Shown: positions 24,623-34,194, numbered from the stretch's first letter. The stretch is 64,000 bases of DNA from Deltaproteobacteria bacterium (GCA_020633895.1 JACKCT010000003.1:310001-374000), one strand, 5' to 3'. The notes: generated from the sequence alone by a model not told the origin. Program-made: numbers and translations.

Positions 24623-25769
24623 TTCCCGGCCGACCCTCTTCGCCAAAAACGGCCCTGACCCGTGGGTCATCGGCGCGACGTGCGTGCTGGCGGTGTGGGG
24701 CGTCATCATGGTCTACTCGGCCAGCATGATCGTCGCCGAGCGGGACGCCGCCGTCGCCGCGCTCAACTCGGGCTATCTGAAAAAGCAGTTCATCTTTTCC
24801 ATCCTGGGCATCGGCGTGATGCTCGCGGTGGCCCACATCGACTATCACGTCCTGGCCGAGCGCCGATTCGCCTACGGCCTGCTGGCAATGGTCACGGTGA
24901 TGCTCGTCATCTCCCAGATCCCCGCGTTGGGCTACACGGCCGGCGGCGCGGCCCGTTGGATCCGCCTGGGGCCCGTGGGTTTCCAACCTTCCGAACTGGC
25001 CAAGGCGGCGGTGGCGCTGTTTTTGGCGGCGAGCATCGCGCGCAAGGGCGACGAGAAGATGCAGACCTTCGCCTTCGGCGTGGTGCCCCATCTGCTTATC
25101 CCCGGCCTGGTCATGCTCATCCTCGCCGGCCACCCGGACCTGGGCAGCGCGGCGATCATCGGCGGCACGGTCGTGGTCATGCTCTTCGTCGGCGGCGCGC
25201 GGCTGACGCACTTGATCGGGATGGGCGGCGTGCTGGTGGCGGGCATGACGGTGGCGATCATCAGCGCCCCCCACGCCATGCGCCGCATCAAGGGCTTCGT
25301 CGACCCGTGGGCCGACCCCTACGGCACCGGCTACCACATCATCCAGAGCCTCACGGCCTTCGGCAGCGGCGGCCTGTTCGGTCGCGGTTTGGGCGACGGG
25401 CGGCAGAAGCTCTCCCATCTGCCGGCCATCCACACCGACTTCATTTTTTCCAACGTGGCCGAGGAGCGAGGCTTCGTCGGCGTGGCGCTGACGATGGCCC
25501 TGTTCGCCGTGCTGATCCTGCGGGGCATGTGGGTCGCCCGCCGGGCGCCCGATCCCTTCGGACGCTATCTGGCCTTCGGCATGGTGAGCCTGCTGGGGCT
25601 GGAGATCGTCGTGAACATGGGCGTGGTGATGGCGTTGCTGCCCACGAAGGGCTTGGCGTTGCCGTTCCTGTCCTACGGCGGCTCGTCGATCCTGGTGAGC
25701 TTCGCCATGGTGGGCGTGATCCTGTCGGTCAGCCGCCACATCGACACCGGACCCAGGAGGACCTTCTAA
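24612..25769 (+). CDS. ftsW: Septal SEDS glycosyltransferase FtsW
   Basis: A 385-residue SEDS-family membrane protein with about ten helices that polymerises lipid II at the septum together with FtsI. Family motifs: GVIMVYSAS in the first helix, ARWIRLGPVGFQPSELAK, and the loop FGRGLGDGRQKLSHLPAIHTDFIF followed by EERGF, which lies around the catalytic Asp of SEDS enzymes. It also has PFLSYGGSS near the C-terminus. It overlaps murD and shares its stop with the murG start (TAATG). Confidence 0.97.
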   Translation: MRFDSRPTLFAKNGPDPWVIGATCVLAVWGVIMVYSASMIVAERDAAVAALNSGYLKKQFIFSILGIGVMLAVAHIDYHVLAERRFAYGLLAMVTVMLVISQIPALGYTAGGAARWIRLGPVGFQPSELAKAAVALFLAASIARKGDEKMQTFAFGVVPHLLIPGLVMLILAGHPDLGSAAIIGGTVVVMLFVGGARLTHLIGMGGVLVAGMTVAIISAPHAMRRIKGFVDPWADPYGTGYHIIQSLTAFGSGGLFGRGLGDGRQKLSHLPAIHTDFIFSNVAEERGFVGVALTMALFAVLILRGMWVARRAPDPFGRYLAFGMVSLLGLEIVVNMGVVMALLPTKGLALPFLSYGGSSILVSFAMVGVILSVSRHIDTGPRRTF

Positions 25770-26893
25770 TGCACGTCCTCTTTGCCGGTGGCGGAACGGG
25801 GGGGCATGTGATGCCCGCGCTGGCGGTGGCCCAGGCGCTGCGTCGGCGGGACGCGGAGGTGCGCATCGAGTTCGTCGGCACCGCGTCGGGCATGGAAGCC
25901 GAGAAGATCCCCGCCGCCGGGTATCCCTTCCACGCCGTTCGCGGCGCGCAGATCAAGGGCGCGGGCGTTTTCGGGGCAATCGCGGGCGCGGCCCAGGCGG
26001 TCTTCGGCGTTCTGGGGGCCTACGGCCTGCTCGGTCGCTTGCGTCCGGACGCGGTGGTCGGTTCGGGGGGCTACGCCAGCTTCGCCGCCGGCATGGCCGC
26101 CTGGATGCGACGCATTCCCCTGATCGTCGTGGAGGCCAACGCCGTGCCCGGCCGCGCCAACCGCCTGCTGGCCCGCTTCGCCGACCTGACCGTCGTGCCC
26201 GTGCGTTCGGCGGCCCGATACCTGGCCACCAAACGCGTCGCCGCCTGGGGCAATCCGGTGCGTCCCGAGTTGATCGACCGGGTGCGCGAACTGCGCGGCG
26301 ACGAGCATCGCGAGACCGGTCCGATGCGCCTGTTCGTTTTCGGCGGCAGCCAGGGCGCCCGCACGCTCAACAACGCCGTCACCGACTACGCCGCCTCGTT
26401 GGGCGAGGGCCTGGGCCGCGCCGTGGAAATCCGCCACCAAACCGGCGCCCGCGAGTTCGAGGCCGTGCATGCGTTCTATGTAGAGCGCGACTTGGCGGTG
26501 GATCACTTCGCCTTTACCGACGACATGGCCGCCGCCTACGCCTGGGCGGACGTGGTGCTGGCCCGGGCGGGCGGCAGCGTCGCCGAAATCGCGGCGGTGG
26601 GACTGCCTTCGGTGCTGGTGCCCTATCCCTTCGCCGCGGACGACCACCAGCGCGCCAACGCCGAGCACTTGGCCGAGGCCGGAGCGGCAATCGTCGTGGA
26701 CGACAAAGATATGAACGGCGCAAAGCTCGCCGAAATCGCCAACGCGCTCGCCGCCGATCCGGACAAGCGCGCGGCCATGGCCCACGCCGCCGCCATGCTC
26801 GGCCGCCCTCACGCGGCCGACTACATCGCCCAAACCGTCATCGCGCTGGCCAAGCGCGAAGCCCGACCCCAATTCCCGGAGGACGTCGCCTGA
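25769..26893 (+). CDS. murG: Lipid II-forming GlcNAc transferase MurG
   Basis: A 374-residue GT28 glycosyltransferase acting at the inner face of the membrane. It adds GlcNAc to lipid I to make lipid II. The N-terminal glycine loop FAGGGTGGHVMPALAVA, the second loop FGGSQGARTLN (about residue 190), and the donor-binding ARAGGSVAEIAAVGLPS and PFAADDHQRANAEHL are all present. ATG 25769 overlaps the ftsW stop and has AGGAGG 8 bases ahead. A longer frame open from inside ftsW is a shadow. Confidence 0.97.
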   Translation: MHVLFAGGGTGGHVMPALAVAQALRRRDAEVRIEFVGTASGMEAEKIPAAGYPFHAVRGAQIKGAGVFGAIAGAAQAVFGVLGAYGLLGRLRPDAVVGSGGYASFAAGMAAWMRRIPLIVVEANAVPGRANRLLARFADLTVVPVRSAARYLATKRVAAWGNPVRPELIDRVRELRGDEHRETGPMRLFVFGGSQGARTLNNAVTDYAASLGEGLGRAVEIRHQTGAREFEAVHAFYVERDLAVDHFAFTDDMAAAYAWADVVLARAGGSVAEIAAVGLPSVLVPYPFAADDHQRANAEHLAEAGAAIVVDDKDMNGAKLAEIANALAADPDKRAAMAHAAAMLGRPHAADYIAQTVIALAKREARPQFPEDVA

Positions 26894-28299
26894 TGTTTCG
26901 CAAAGCCCGTCACATCCACTTCGTCGGCATCGGCGGCATCGGCATGAGCGGCATCGCCGAGGTGCTCATCAACCTGGGCTACACCGTCTCCGGCTCGGAC
27001 CTGGTGGAAAACGACCTGACCCGCCGCCTGGACACCATGGGCGCCCGGACCTACGTGGGTCATCACGCCGCCAACATCGAAGGCGCCGACGTGCTCGTCA
27101 CCAGCTCCATCATCGCCAAGGACAACCCGGAAGTCGCCGCGGCCCGGTCGGCGTTCATTCCGGTCATCCCCCGCGCCGAGATGCTCGCCGAGTTGATGCG
27201 CATGAAATTCGGCATCGCCGTGGCCGGAACGCACGGCAAGACCACGACCACCAGCCTCATCGCCACGGTGCTGTCCAAGGCGGGCCTGGACCCGACCGTG
27301 GTGGTGGGCGGCAAGCTCGACCACATCGGCTCCAACGCCAAGTTGGGCACCAGCGAATACCTGGTCGCCGAGGCCGACGAGTCGGACGGCAGCTTCCTGC
27401 TGCTCACGCCCACCATCGGCGTGGTGACGAATATCGAGCCCGAACACATGGACTATTACAAAGGCCTGGACCAGCTCAAAAGCACCTTCGAGATCTTCAT
27501 GAACAAGGTGCCGTTTTACGGGCTGATGGTGCTGTGCATCGATCAGGAACACGTCCAGTCGCTCCTGCCCCGCATGCACAAGCGCTACACCACCTACGGC
27601 CTGTCCCGTCAGGCGGACCTGCTGGCCAAGGACCTGGTCTTCAAGGAATTCTCCACGTCCTTCACCGCCGAACACGTCGAGCAGGGCGTGCTGGGCCGCA
27701 TCGAGATCGGCCTGCCGGGCGTCCACAATGTCTACAACTCCCTGGCCGCGATCGCGGTGGCCATGGAGATGGAAGTGCCCTTCGACCAGATCGCGTCGGC
27801 AATCCACAACTTCTCCGGCGTCGGTCGGCGTTTCGAAAAAATCGGCGAGGCGGGCGGCATCCTGGTGGTGGACGACTACGGCCATCACCCCACCGAAATC
27901 AAAACGACCCTCACCGCCGCCAAGACTTCCTTCGGCCGACGGGTGCTGGCGTTTTTCCAGCCCCACCGCTACTCGCGCACGCGGGACTGCTACGACGAAT
28001 TCCTCACCGCCTTCAACGAGGCGGACGTGTTGGTCGTCACCGACATCTACGCCGCCAACGAAAAGCCCCTGGACGGCGTGACGGCGCAAAAACTATTCGA
28101 CGGCATTCGCGCCTGCGGGCACAAGAACGTCATCTTCGAACCGGACAAGGAAAAGCTGCCCGAACTGATGGCCGAACTTTCCGAGCCGGGCGATCTGGTC
28201 ATGACGCTGGGCGCCGGCGACATCACGAAGTTTTCGCGCAAGTTTTTCGAAACGCTCAAAAAGAACGCGGACGAAACCAAGCCCGCGGACGGCAAGTAG
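26893..28299 (+). CDS. murC: UDP-MurNAc--L-alanine ligase MurC
   Basis: A 468-residue cytoplasmic ligase that adds the first amino acid, L-alanine, to UDP-MurNAc. Motifs: the N-terminal GIGGIGMSGIAEVL, the ATP loop AGTHGKTTTTSL (about residue 112), EADESDGSF, NIEPEHMDYY, and DDYGHHPTEI. The start overlaps the murG stop (TGATG). The last 15 residues are Lys/Glu/Asp-rich. Confidence 0.97.
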   Translation: MFRKARHIHFVGIGGIGMSGIAEVLINLGYTVSGSDLVENDLTRRLDTMGARTYVGHHAANIEGADVLVTSSIIAKDNPEVAAARSAFIPVIPRAEMLAELMRMKFGIAVAGTHGKTTTTSLIATVLSKAGLDPTVVVGGKLDHIGSNAKLGTSEYLVAEADESDGSFLLLTPTIGVVTNIEPEHMDYYKGLDQLKSTFEIFMNKVPFYGLMVLCIDQEHVQSLLPRMHKRYTTYGLSRQADLLAKDLVFKEFSTSFTAEHVEQGVLGRIEIGLPGVHNVYNSLAAIAVAMEMEVPFDQIASAIHNFSGVGRRFEKIGEAGGILVVDDYGHHPTEIKTTLTAAKTSFGRRVLAFFQPHRYSRTRDCYDEFLTAFNEADVLVVTDIYAANEKPLDGVTAQKLFDGIRACGHKNVIFEPDKEKLPELMAELSEPGDLVMTLGAGDITKFSRKFFETLKKNADETKPADGK

Positions 28300-28313
28300 A
28301 ACGGGAGAAACGG

Positions 28314-29315
28314 GTGTCCTGGGAGACGATCTACAACCGCATCGAGGACGAGTTCGGCGAGGACGCCGTGCGCAACGCCCCGATGTCCGAGCGCATCAAT
28401 TTCCGCGTGGGCGGCCCGGCGGATATTTTGGTGCGTCCTCGGCATATCGCGCGATTGCAGCGCCTGATGCGACTGATCTCCGGGACCGACGTGCCCACCT
28501 TCATCTTCTCCGGCGGCAGCAACCTGATCGTGCGCGACGGCGGCATCCGAGGCGTAGTCATCGACGTGTCCCAGGGCTTTGACGAGATGTCCTTCACCCG
28601 CATGCCCGACGGCACGACGCACCTGTTCATCGGCGCGGGCCGCACCGTGGCGGACATGGTGGATGCTTGCGCCGAACGGGGTCTGGCCGGTGTGGAATGG
28701 GGCGCGGGCATTCCCGGCACCGTCGGCGGCGGCATCAAAGGCAACGCGGGCACCCGGGACGGGGATTTCGCCGGATCGCTGCGTTCGGTGCAGATGGTGG
28801 AATTCGACGGCCATCTGTCCGACTACGAGCGACGCGACCTGGTCTTCCGCTATCGGGGCCTGGTGAAGATCGGCCGCTTCATCATCGTCTCCGGCGTGCT
28901 GGTTTTGCGCGACGGCGACAAGGCGGCGATTCGCAAATCCATCGACGACATGATCGCCTGGCGCTACGAACGCCAGCCCTACGAAATGGCCAGCGCCGGT
29001 TCGATCTTCAAAAACCCGCCCGAGGCCCCCGCCGGCCGCCTGATCGACCAGGCCGGACTCAAGGGCACCCGCGTGGGCGGCGCCATGGTTTCGGACGTGC
29101 ACACCAACTTCATCGTCAACGAGAAGGAAGCCACCGCCAGGGACATTCTCGAACTCATCGAGATCGTCAAGGCGAAGGTCAAGGAGGTGCACGGGGTGGA
29201 TTTGCTGCAGGAAGTGATCGTCGTCGGCGAGGACGACCGGACGCCCCAAAAAGTGTCCGCCGGCCACATGCTGCAACGCAACGACGCCGAGGAGCGCAAC
29301 GATGACGTGGATTGA
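28314..29315 (+). CDS. murB: UDP-N-acetylenolpyruvoylglucosamine reductase MurB
   Basis: A 333-residue FAD enzyme that reduces UDP-GlcNAc-enolpyruvate to UDP-MurNAc with NADPH. The FAD-binding motifs RVGGPADILVRP, GGSNLIVRDGGIRGVVID and GAGIPGTVGGGIKGNAG are followed by the C-terminal catalytic block AGSIFKNP and VSDVHTNFIVN, as in type II MurB. I chose GTG 28314 (VSWETIYNRIE), with GGGAG 7 bases before it; the open frame further upstream is a shadow of murC. The 3' end overlaps ddl by 14 bases. Confidence 0.95.
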   Translation: MSWETIYNRIEDEFGEDAVRNAPMSERINFRVGGPADILVRPRHIARLQRLMRLISGTDVPTFIFSGGSNLIVRDGGIRGVVIDVSQGFDEMSFTRMPDGTTHLFIGAGRTVADMVDACAERGLAGVEWGAGIPGTVGGGIKGNAGTRDGDFAGSLRSVQMVEFDGHLSDYERRDLVFRYRGLVKIGRFIIVSGVLVLRDGDKAAIRKSIDDMIAWRYERQPYEMASAGSIFKNPPEAPAGRLIDQAGLKGTRVGGAMVSDVHTNFIVNEKEATARDILELIEIVKAKVKEVHGVDLLQEVIVVGEDDRTPQKVSAGHMLQRNDAEERNDDVD

Positions 29316-30249
29316 TAAACGCGTCGCGGTCCTGCTGGGCGGCCCGTCTTCCGAACGGGAGGTGAGCTTGCGTTCCGGCGCCGCGTGCGCTGAAGCCCTT
29401 CGCCGACGGGGTTATGACGTCACGGAGATCGACGCGGGGCCCGACCTGGCCGAGCGCCTTCGCGCCGAAAAAATTGACGTGGCCTTCATCGCGCTGCACG
29501 GCAAATGGGGCGAGGACGGATGCGTGCAGGGTCTGCTGGAAATGATGCGCATCCCCTACACCGGCGCGGGCGTGACCGGCTCGGCGGTGGCCATGGACAA
29601 GGTGCTCACCAAGGTGCTGCTCAAGCATGCCGGCGTCCCCACGCCCGACTTCACCCTGGTCGAGCGCATGGGCCGGGATCAGACGAACCTGATCGCGTTC
29701 CCGCTGCCCTGGGTCATCAAACCGGCCACCGACGGCTCCAGCGTGGGCGTCACCATCGTCACCGACGGACACCGGGTGGACGACGCGCTGGACCTGGCCT
29801 TCGAAACCGACGCGCGGGTGCTCATCGAGCGCTATGTCAAAGGCCGGGAGATGTCGGTGGGCGTGCTGTCCGGCCGGGCGCTGGGCGTGGTCGAGGTGCG
29901 GCCCAAGCCCGTCGAGGGCGAAGCGATCACCTTCTACGACTACAAGCACAAATACACCAAGGGCATGACCGACTACATCGCCGAGCCGTCCGACCTGCCG
30001 GCCGAGGCGCGGGATTTGATGATGGCCCTGTCCACGCACGCCTGCGAAACGTTGCAGGTCTCCGGGCAGGCGCGGGTCGATTACATGCTCGACGAAGACG
30101 GCGGTGTGTTCGTGCTGGAGGTCAACACGATCCCCGGCATGACCGAGCTGTCGCTTTTGCCGATGACCGCCCATCACGGCGCGGGCTGGAACTTCGACGA
30201 ACTGGTCGAACGAATCCTGCACGACGCACGACTGCATGTGGGGAGCTAG
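29302..30249 (+). CDS. ddl: D-alanine--D-alanine ligase
   Basis: A 315-residue ATP-grasp enzyme that makes the D-Ala-D-Ala used by MurF. It has the N-terminal LLGGPSSEREVSLRSG, HGKWGEDG, the ATP-binding WVIKPATDGSSVGVTIV, and the metal/substrate block LEVNTIPGMTELSL. ATG 29302 overlaps murB. It ends 3 bases before the TTG of ftsQ. Confidence 0.97.
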   Translation: MTWIDKRVAVLLGGPSSEREVSLRSGAACAEALRRRGYDVTEIDAGPDLAERLRAEKIDVAFIALHGKWGEDGCVQGLLEMMRIPYTGAGVTGSAVAMDKVLTKVLLKHAGVPTPDFTLVERMGRDQTNLIAFPLPWVIKPATDGSSVGVTIVTDGHRVDDALDLAFETDARVLIERYVKGREMSVGVLSGRALGVVEVRPKPVEGEAITFYDYKHKYTKGMTDYIAEPSDLPAEARDLMMALSTHACETLQVSGQARVDYMLDEDGGVFVLEVNTIPGMTELSLLPMTAHHGAGWNFDELVERILHDARLHVGS

Positions 30250-30252
30250 AGC

Positions 30253-31161
30253 TTGAACTGGGTGTGGTTCAATCGCCTGCGTCGACGGCGCGGCAACATC
30301 AAGAAGGTCGATCGCAAGATCGAGATCGGCCAAAAGCTCGCCCGTCTGTCCGGCCTGGCCCGCCCGGCCCTGGGATTGGCCGTCGTGATCGCCGCGACGC
30401 TCTGGGCCATTGACGCCATTTGCGCCTCGTCCCTATTCGGCGTCACGAAACTGCAACTGTCGCAAACGCGGCACGTGGATCAAAGCGAAGTGAAGCGCTA
30501 CCTGGACATCTACCCGAGGCAGAACATCTTCACCGTCGAACTGCGCGAATCGCACCGGCGGCTGATCGATCATCCTTGGGTGGCCGGCGCTCGGGTGCAG
30601 CGGGTTCTGCCCAATAAAATCCGCATCGACATCACCGAGCGCGTGCCCGTCGCCCAGATCTACCTGACCGCCGACGACAGCGCGCCCACCGAGGAACAGA
30701 TCGCCAAGGCCACCCGCCGCGAGGCCATCGACAACCTCTACTTCGTGGATGCGGGAGGCGAGATCTTCAAGCAAGTCACCTCCGAGGAGGCCGCCCTTTA
30801 CCCGCTGCCGATCATCACCGGCTTCAAGCGCGGTTCGTTCCTGGACGAACACACCGGCAAACTGCATCGCAACCGTCTGACGCAGGCCGTCGCGTTGTTG
30901 AATCACCTGCGCCGGGACGCGGGCATCGGCCTGGAGCGCCTCAGCGAAATTCGTTTCGACGAGTCCACCGGCTTTGCCCTCTACCTGGACGGCGCTCAGA
31001 CGCTGGTGCAGGTGGGCCTGCCGCCCTATCACGACGCCTTCGCGCGGCTGGCCGCCGTGCTGGAACATCTTGGCCCCCAAGCCCAATTGGCGCGCCGCAT
31101 CGATTTGTCCCAGCCGGGGCGCGCCGTGGTCAAGGGACTCAGGGAGAAGAGTGCCTCATGA
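30253..31161 (+). CDS. ftsQ: Cell division protein FtsQ
   Basis: A 302-residue bitopic membrane protein of the divisome. A basic cytoplasmic N-terminus and one helix (ALGLAVVIAATLWAIDAI) precede a POTRA domain (VTKLQLSQTRHVDQSEVKRYL, HPWVAGARVQRVLPNKIRIDITER) and the beta domain (about residues 160-290). It starts at TTG 30253, with GGGAGC 6 bases ahead, and overlaps ftsA by ATGA. It links FtsL/B to the FtsA-FtsZ ring. Confidence 0.94.
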   Translation: MNWVWFNRLRRRRGNIKKVDRKIEIGQKLARLSGLARPALGLAVVIAATLWAIDAICASSLFGVTKLQLSQTRHVDQSEVKRYLDIYPRQNIFTVELRESHRRLIDHPWVAGARVQRVLPNKIRIDITERVPVAQIYLTADDSAPTEEQIAKATRREAIDNLYFVDAGGEIFKQVTSEEAALYPLPIITGFKRGSFLDEHTGKLHRNRLTQAVALLNHLRRDAGIGLERLSEIRFDESTGFALYLDGAQTLVQVGLPPYHDAFARLAAVLEHLGPQAQLARRIDLSQPGRAVVKGLREKSAS

Positions 31162-32387
31162 AAGCCCGTCATCCCATCGTCGTCGGCCTGGATATCGGAA
31201 CCACCAAGGTTTGCGCCATCGTCGGAGAGATCACCGACGGTGACTTGAACGTCCTGGGCGTGGGAACGCACGCGTCCAAGGGCCTGCGCAAGGGCGTGGT
31301 CATCAATATCGAGACGACCGTCCAGTCCATCAAACGCGCCATCGAGGAAGCGGAGATGATGAGCGGCTGCCACATCTCCAGCGTCTACGCCGGCATCTCC
31401 GGCGGCCACATCAAGAGCTTCAACAGCCACGGCATGATCGCCATCGGCGGCCAGGAGGTGACGGCCAAGGACGTGGAGCGCGTCATGGAGGCGGCCAGCG
31501 CGGTGGCCATTCCCCAGGACCGGGAGATCCTGCACGTTCTGCCCTTCGAATACATCGTCGACGACCAGCGGGGCGTGAAAGACCCGGTGGGCATGAGCGG
31601 CGTGCGCCTGGAGGTCAACTGCCACATCATCACCGGCGCCACCACCAGCGCGGCCAACATCATCAAGTGCTGCCATCAGGTGGGACTGCATGTGGACGAT
31701 GTGGTCTTCGAACCGTTGGCCTCGGCCTACGCGATCCTTTCGGAAGACGAGCGCGAACTGGGCGCGGCGGTCATCGACATCGGCGGCGGCACCTCGGACA
31801 TCGCCGTGTTCCGGGACGGCGCGCTGGTGCACTCGGCCGTGCTGGCCCTGGGCGGCGGGCACATCACCAACGACATCGCCCACGGCCTGCGGGTCCCGGC
31901 GACGCCGACCGCCGAGTCGCTCAAAAAGAAATTCGGATGCGCCATGGCCGCGGACGTGAACCCGGACGAAACGGTGGAACTGGGCGATTCCTTCGGCCGG
32001 GAGCCACGCTGGGTCGCCCGTCAGATCCTGTGCGAAATCATCGAACAGCGCGCCGACGAAATCCTGCGCCTGATCCACGCCGAGTTGGAGGACGCGGGTT
32101 ATTTGGACGTCACCGGCACGGGCCTTGTGCTCACCGGCGGCTGCGCGCTCCTGCCCGACATCGACCGGCTGGCCGAGAAGATCTTCAACGCGCCGGTGCG
32201 GGTCGTCTTGCCCCAAAACCTGGTCGGGCACATCGAGCAGGTCGACGATCCGACCTTCGCGGCGGCCGTCGGGCTGACGCTCTTCGGACGGGAGGACATG
32301 CGTTTGAACCAAGCGCGCCAAGGCAAGACCAGCGGCGCCCAACGGGTGATCGAAAAGATGAAGACGGTCATCAAGGATTTTTTCTAG
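31158..32387 (+). CDS. ftsA: Cell division protein FtsA
   Basis: A 409-residue actin-like ATPase that anchors FtsZ to the membrane. The phosphate loop VGLDIGTTKVCAIVG is at the N-terminus, the 1C domain (IETTVQSIKRAIEEAEMM) follows, phosphate 2 is IDIGGGTSDIAVF (about residue 206), and the adenosine loop is VLTGGCALL. The last dozen residues (RVIEKMKTVIKDFF) form the amphipathic membrane-targeting helix. It overlaps ftsQ and is separated from ftsZ by 143 bases with hairpins. Confidence 0.97.
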   Translation: MKARHPIVVGLDIGTTKVCAIVGEITDGDLNVLGVGTHASKGLRKGVVINIETTVQSIKRAIEEAEMMSGCHISSVYAGISGGHIKSFNSHGMIAIGGQEVTAKDVERVMEAASAVAIPQDREILHVLPFEYIVDDQRGVKDPVGMSGVRLEVNCHIITGATTSAANIIKCCHQVGLHVDDVVFEPLASAYAILSEDERELGAAVIDIGGGTSDIAVFRDGALVHSAVLALGGGHITNDIAHGLRVPATPTAESLKKKFGCAMAADVNPDETVELGDSFGREPRWVARQILCEIIEQRADEILRLIHAELEDAGYLDVTGTGLVLTGGCALLPDIDRLAEKIFNAPVRVVLPQNLVGHIEQVDDPTFAAAVGLTLFGREDMRLNQARQGKTSGAQRVIEKMKTVIKDFF

Positions 32388-32407
32388 GACGGGATTGTAA
32401 CAACTCT

Positions 32408-32507
32408 CTCCCGACGTGAAGCCGCGTCGGGAGCGGACATAGACGTGACGATGAACATCAACCCTTTGGAAGTGACAACGGAAAATCGCCCGGCTCCCCC
32501 ACCGGGC
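32408..32507 (+). promoter_or_regulatory. Two hairpins in the ftsZ leader
   Basis: CTCCCGACG (32408-32416) pairs perfectly with CGTCGGGAG (32425-32433) over an 8-base loop, and GCCCGG (32488-32493) pairs with CCGGGC (32502-32507). There is no T-run, so read-through is expected. The second lies just before the AAGGAG ribosome site (32519-32524) of ftsZ and could modulate translation or mark an RNA processing site. Confidence 0.5.
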
Positions 32508-32530
32508 CCCCACGGCACAAGGAGATGCAC

Positions 32531-33838
32531 ATGAAGTTGAAATTCGAAATGGCGGAGCACAACAACCCCAACGCGGCCGTCCTGAAAGTGGTCGGTGTCG
32601 GCGGCGGCGGCGGTAACGCGATCAACACGATGATCCAGACGGGTCTGTCGGGCGTGCAGTTTCTGAGCTGCAACACGGACAAGCAGGCCCTGGACGCGTC
32701 CCTGGCCGAAGGCCATGTCCAGATCGGCAAGGGTCTGGGCGCCGGCGGGATTCCCGAGATCGGCCGCCAGTCCGCCGAGGAATCCAAGGAGGTCATCCGC
32801 GAGGCCCTCGACGGCGCGCACATGGTGTTCATCACCGCCGGCATGGGCGGCGGCACGGGCACCGGCGCGGCGCCGGTGGTGGCGCGCATCGCTCGGGACC
32901 TGGGCGCGTTGACGGTCGCGATCGTCACCCGGCCCTTCGTCTTCGAAGGCAAGAAGCGCTGGCGTCAGGCCGACGAGGGTATCGAGTCCCTGCGTGAGGC
33001 GGTCGACACGCTCATCACCATCCCCAACCAAAAACTCCTCGCCCTGGCCGGCAACGAGCTGACCATGCTCGACGCCTTCAAAAAGGCCGACGAGGTGCTG
33101 CTCAACGCGGTGCAGTCCATCTCGGATTTGATCACCGTGCCCGGCGTGATCAACCTGGATTTCGCCGATGTGCGTTCGACGATGAAAGAGATGGGCGTGG
33201 CCCTGATGGGAACCGGCGTGGCCACCGGCGCCAACCGGGCCGTCGAGGCGGCGAACATGGCCATCAGCAGCCCGCTTTTGGAAAACGTGCAGATCCACGG
33301 CGCCCAGGCGGTGCTCATCAACATCACCGGCTCCTCGGCCATGACCCTCTCCGAAGTGCACGAAGCGGCCACGCTGGTGCAGGAGGCCGCGTCCGACACG
33401 GCCAACATCATCTTCGGTTCGGTCATCGACGAGCGCATGGGTGATTCGATGCGCATCACCGTCATCGCCACCGGCTTCGACTCGGTCGCCGAGGGCGTGG
33501 TGCGTCGCGATCAGGAAGGCGGACGGATTCTGCGTTCGGTGGCCACGGCCGCCGCGCCCCGTCGCACGATGACGGTGGAAGACGAATTTTTCGACGCCGG
33601 TGAAGTGGTCGACGAGGCTCCGGCCACGTCGCGTCCGGTGATTCGCCTGGGCCGCGTGACCGATCCGTCGGTGGACCCGCGCGGCGTGGTCAGCCCGGCC
33701 CCGACCGATCAGATCAATCGGGACGAAGGTCGCGGCCTGTTCAATCGTCGGGACAAGGCGTCGCGCCGGACTCGCGGCAACGACGCCGACCTGGACGAGT
33801 ACGACATCCCCACGTTCCTGCGTCGCTCGGCCGACTAG
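32531..33838 (+). CDS. ftsZ: Cell division GTPase FtsZ
   Basis: A 435-residue tubulin-like GTPase that forms the Z-ring. N-terminal [15 protein letters not shown], the GTP signature [15 protein letters not shown] (about residues 102-116), [11 protein letters not shown] and the C-terminal domain are standard. A disordered linker (about 320-420) ends with the FtsA/ZipA-binding peptide DIPTFLRR. I chose ATG 32531, since AAGGAG lies 6 bases ahead; the in-frame ATG at 32525 would overlap that site. It is last gene of the dcw cluster and has its own structured leader. Confidence 0.98.
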   Translation: MKLKFEMAEHNNPNAAVLKVVGVGGGGGNAINTMIQTGLSGVQFLSCNTDKQALDASLAEGHVQIGKGLGAGGIPEIGRQSAEESKEVIREALDGAHMVFITAGMGGGTGTGAAPVVARIARDLGALTVAIVTRPFVFEGKKRWRQADEGIESLREAVDTLITIPNQKLLALAGNELTMLDAFKKADEVLLNAVQSISDLITVPGVINLDFADVRSTMKEMGVALMGTGVATGANRAVEAANMAISSPLLENVQIHGAQAVLINITGSSAMTLSEVHEAATLVQEAASDTANIIFGSVIDERMGDSMRITVIATGFDSVAEGVVRRDQEGGRILRSVATAAAPRRTMTVEDEFFDAGEVVDEAPATSRPVIRLGRVTDPSVDPRGVVSPAPTDQINRDEGRGLFNRRDKASRRTRGNDADLDEYDIPTFLRRSAD

Positions 33839-33906
33839 GACGCGGTGGGAGTGCATTGAGGATAACGTGCGTTTCGGTTGGACAACGATGACGCATGATT
33901 AGGAAA

Positions 33907-33939
33907 GGGGCATCGACGCTTCAACCCCGTCGATGCCCC
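33907..33939. repeat. Perfect 12-base inverted repeat
   Basis: GGGGCATCGACG (33907-33918) and CGTCGATGCCCC (33928-33939) are exact reverse complements around a 9-base loop. There is no T-run on the plus strand; on the minus strand it is followed by TTTCCT, a weak terminator at best. Confidence 0.8.
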
Positions 33940-34021
33940 CCACAAGGACCGGATCCAACCTTGCCGGTTCTTGGAGGTGGCGGGCCCCAAAACCCACTCA
34001 CCTCGCTCTGTCCATTTTTTA

Positions 34022-34055
34022 GGGCCGCCGACTGCCGCGTCGGCGGCCCCTTTTT
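34022..34055 (+). terminator. Rho-independent terminator of the dcw operon
   Basis: An 11-base perfect GC-rich stem, GGGCCGCCGAC/GTCGGCGGCCC, with a 6-base loop, is followed by C and five T residues. It lies about 180 bases after the ftsZ stop. Confidence 0.92.
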
Positions 34056-34194
34056 ATCCGGCGACTTATTTAGGCACGTTTGAACGACCAGGACAATCGA
34101 AAACAGAAGGGATTTTCCTCGAACGGCGGTCACAGCGGGTTTTGATTTGTGTCGGGAATCGTGGACGGCACTACATCTTGAATCGCGGCGACGT

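Larger units (their letters stand above)
33839..34194. other. Intergenic region after ftsZ with several inverted repeats
   Basis: 356 bases between convergent ftsZ and recO, without a credible gene. From left to right: a perfect 12-base inverted repeat (33907-33939), a 9-base stem with one G-T pair (33943-33951 with 33963-33971, AAGGACCGG/CCGGTTCTT), a GAGGTG/CACCTC pair (about 33973-34003), and the terminator at 34022-34055. The remainder to 34194 shows nothing clear. Confidence 0.6.

Noticed and set aside
24662-25768. An open frame through ftsW that continues into murG
   Set aside because: Only the part from ATG 25769 matches MurG; the rest is an alternate frame of ftsW.
33907-34055. Known structural RNAs (SRP RNA, 6S RNA, tmRNA, RNase P RNA) as explanation of the post-ftsZ stems
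   Set aside because: I could not find the conserved SRP tetraloop segment, the RNase P core motifs, a tmRNA T-arm or tag frame, or a 6S-like single long hairpin.
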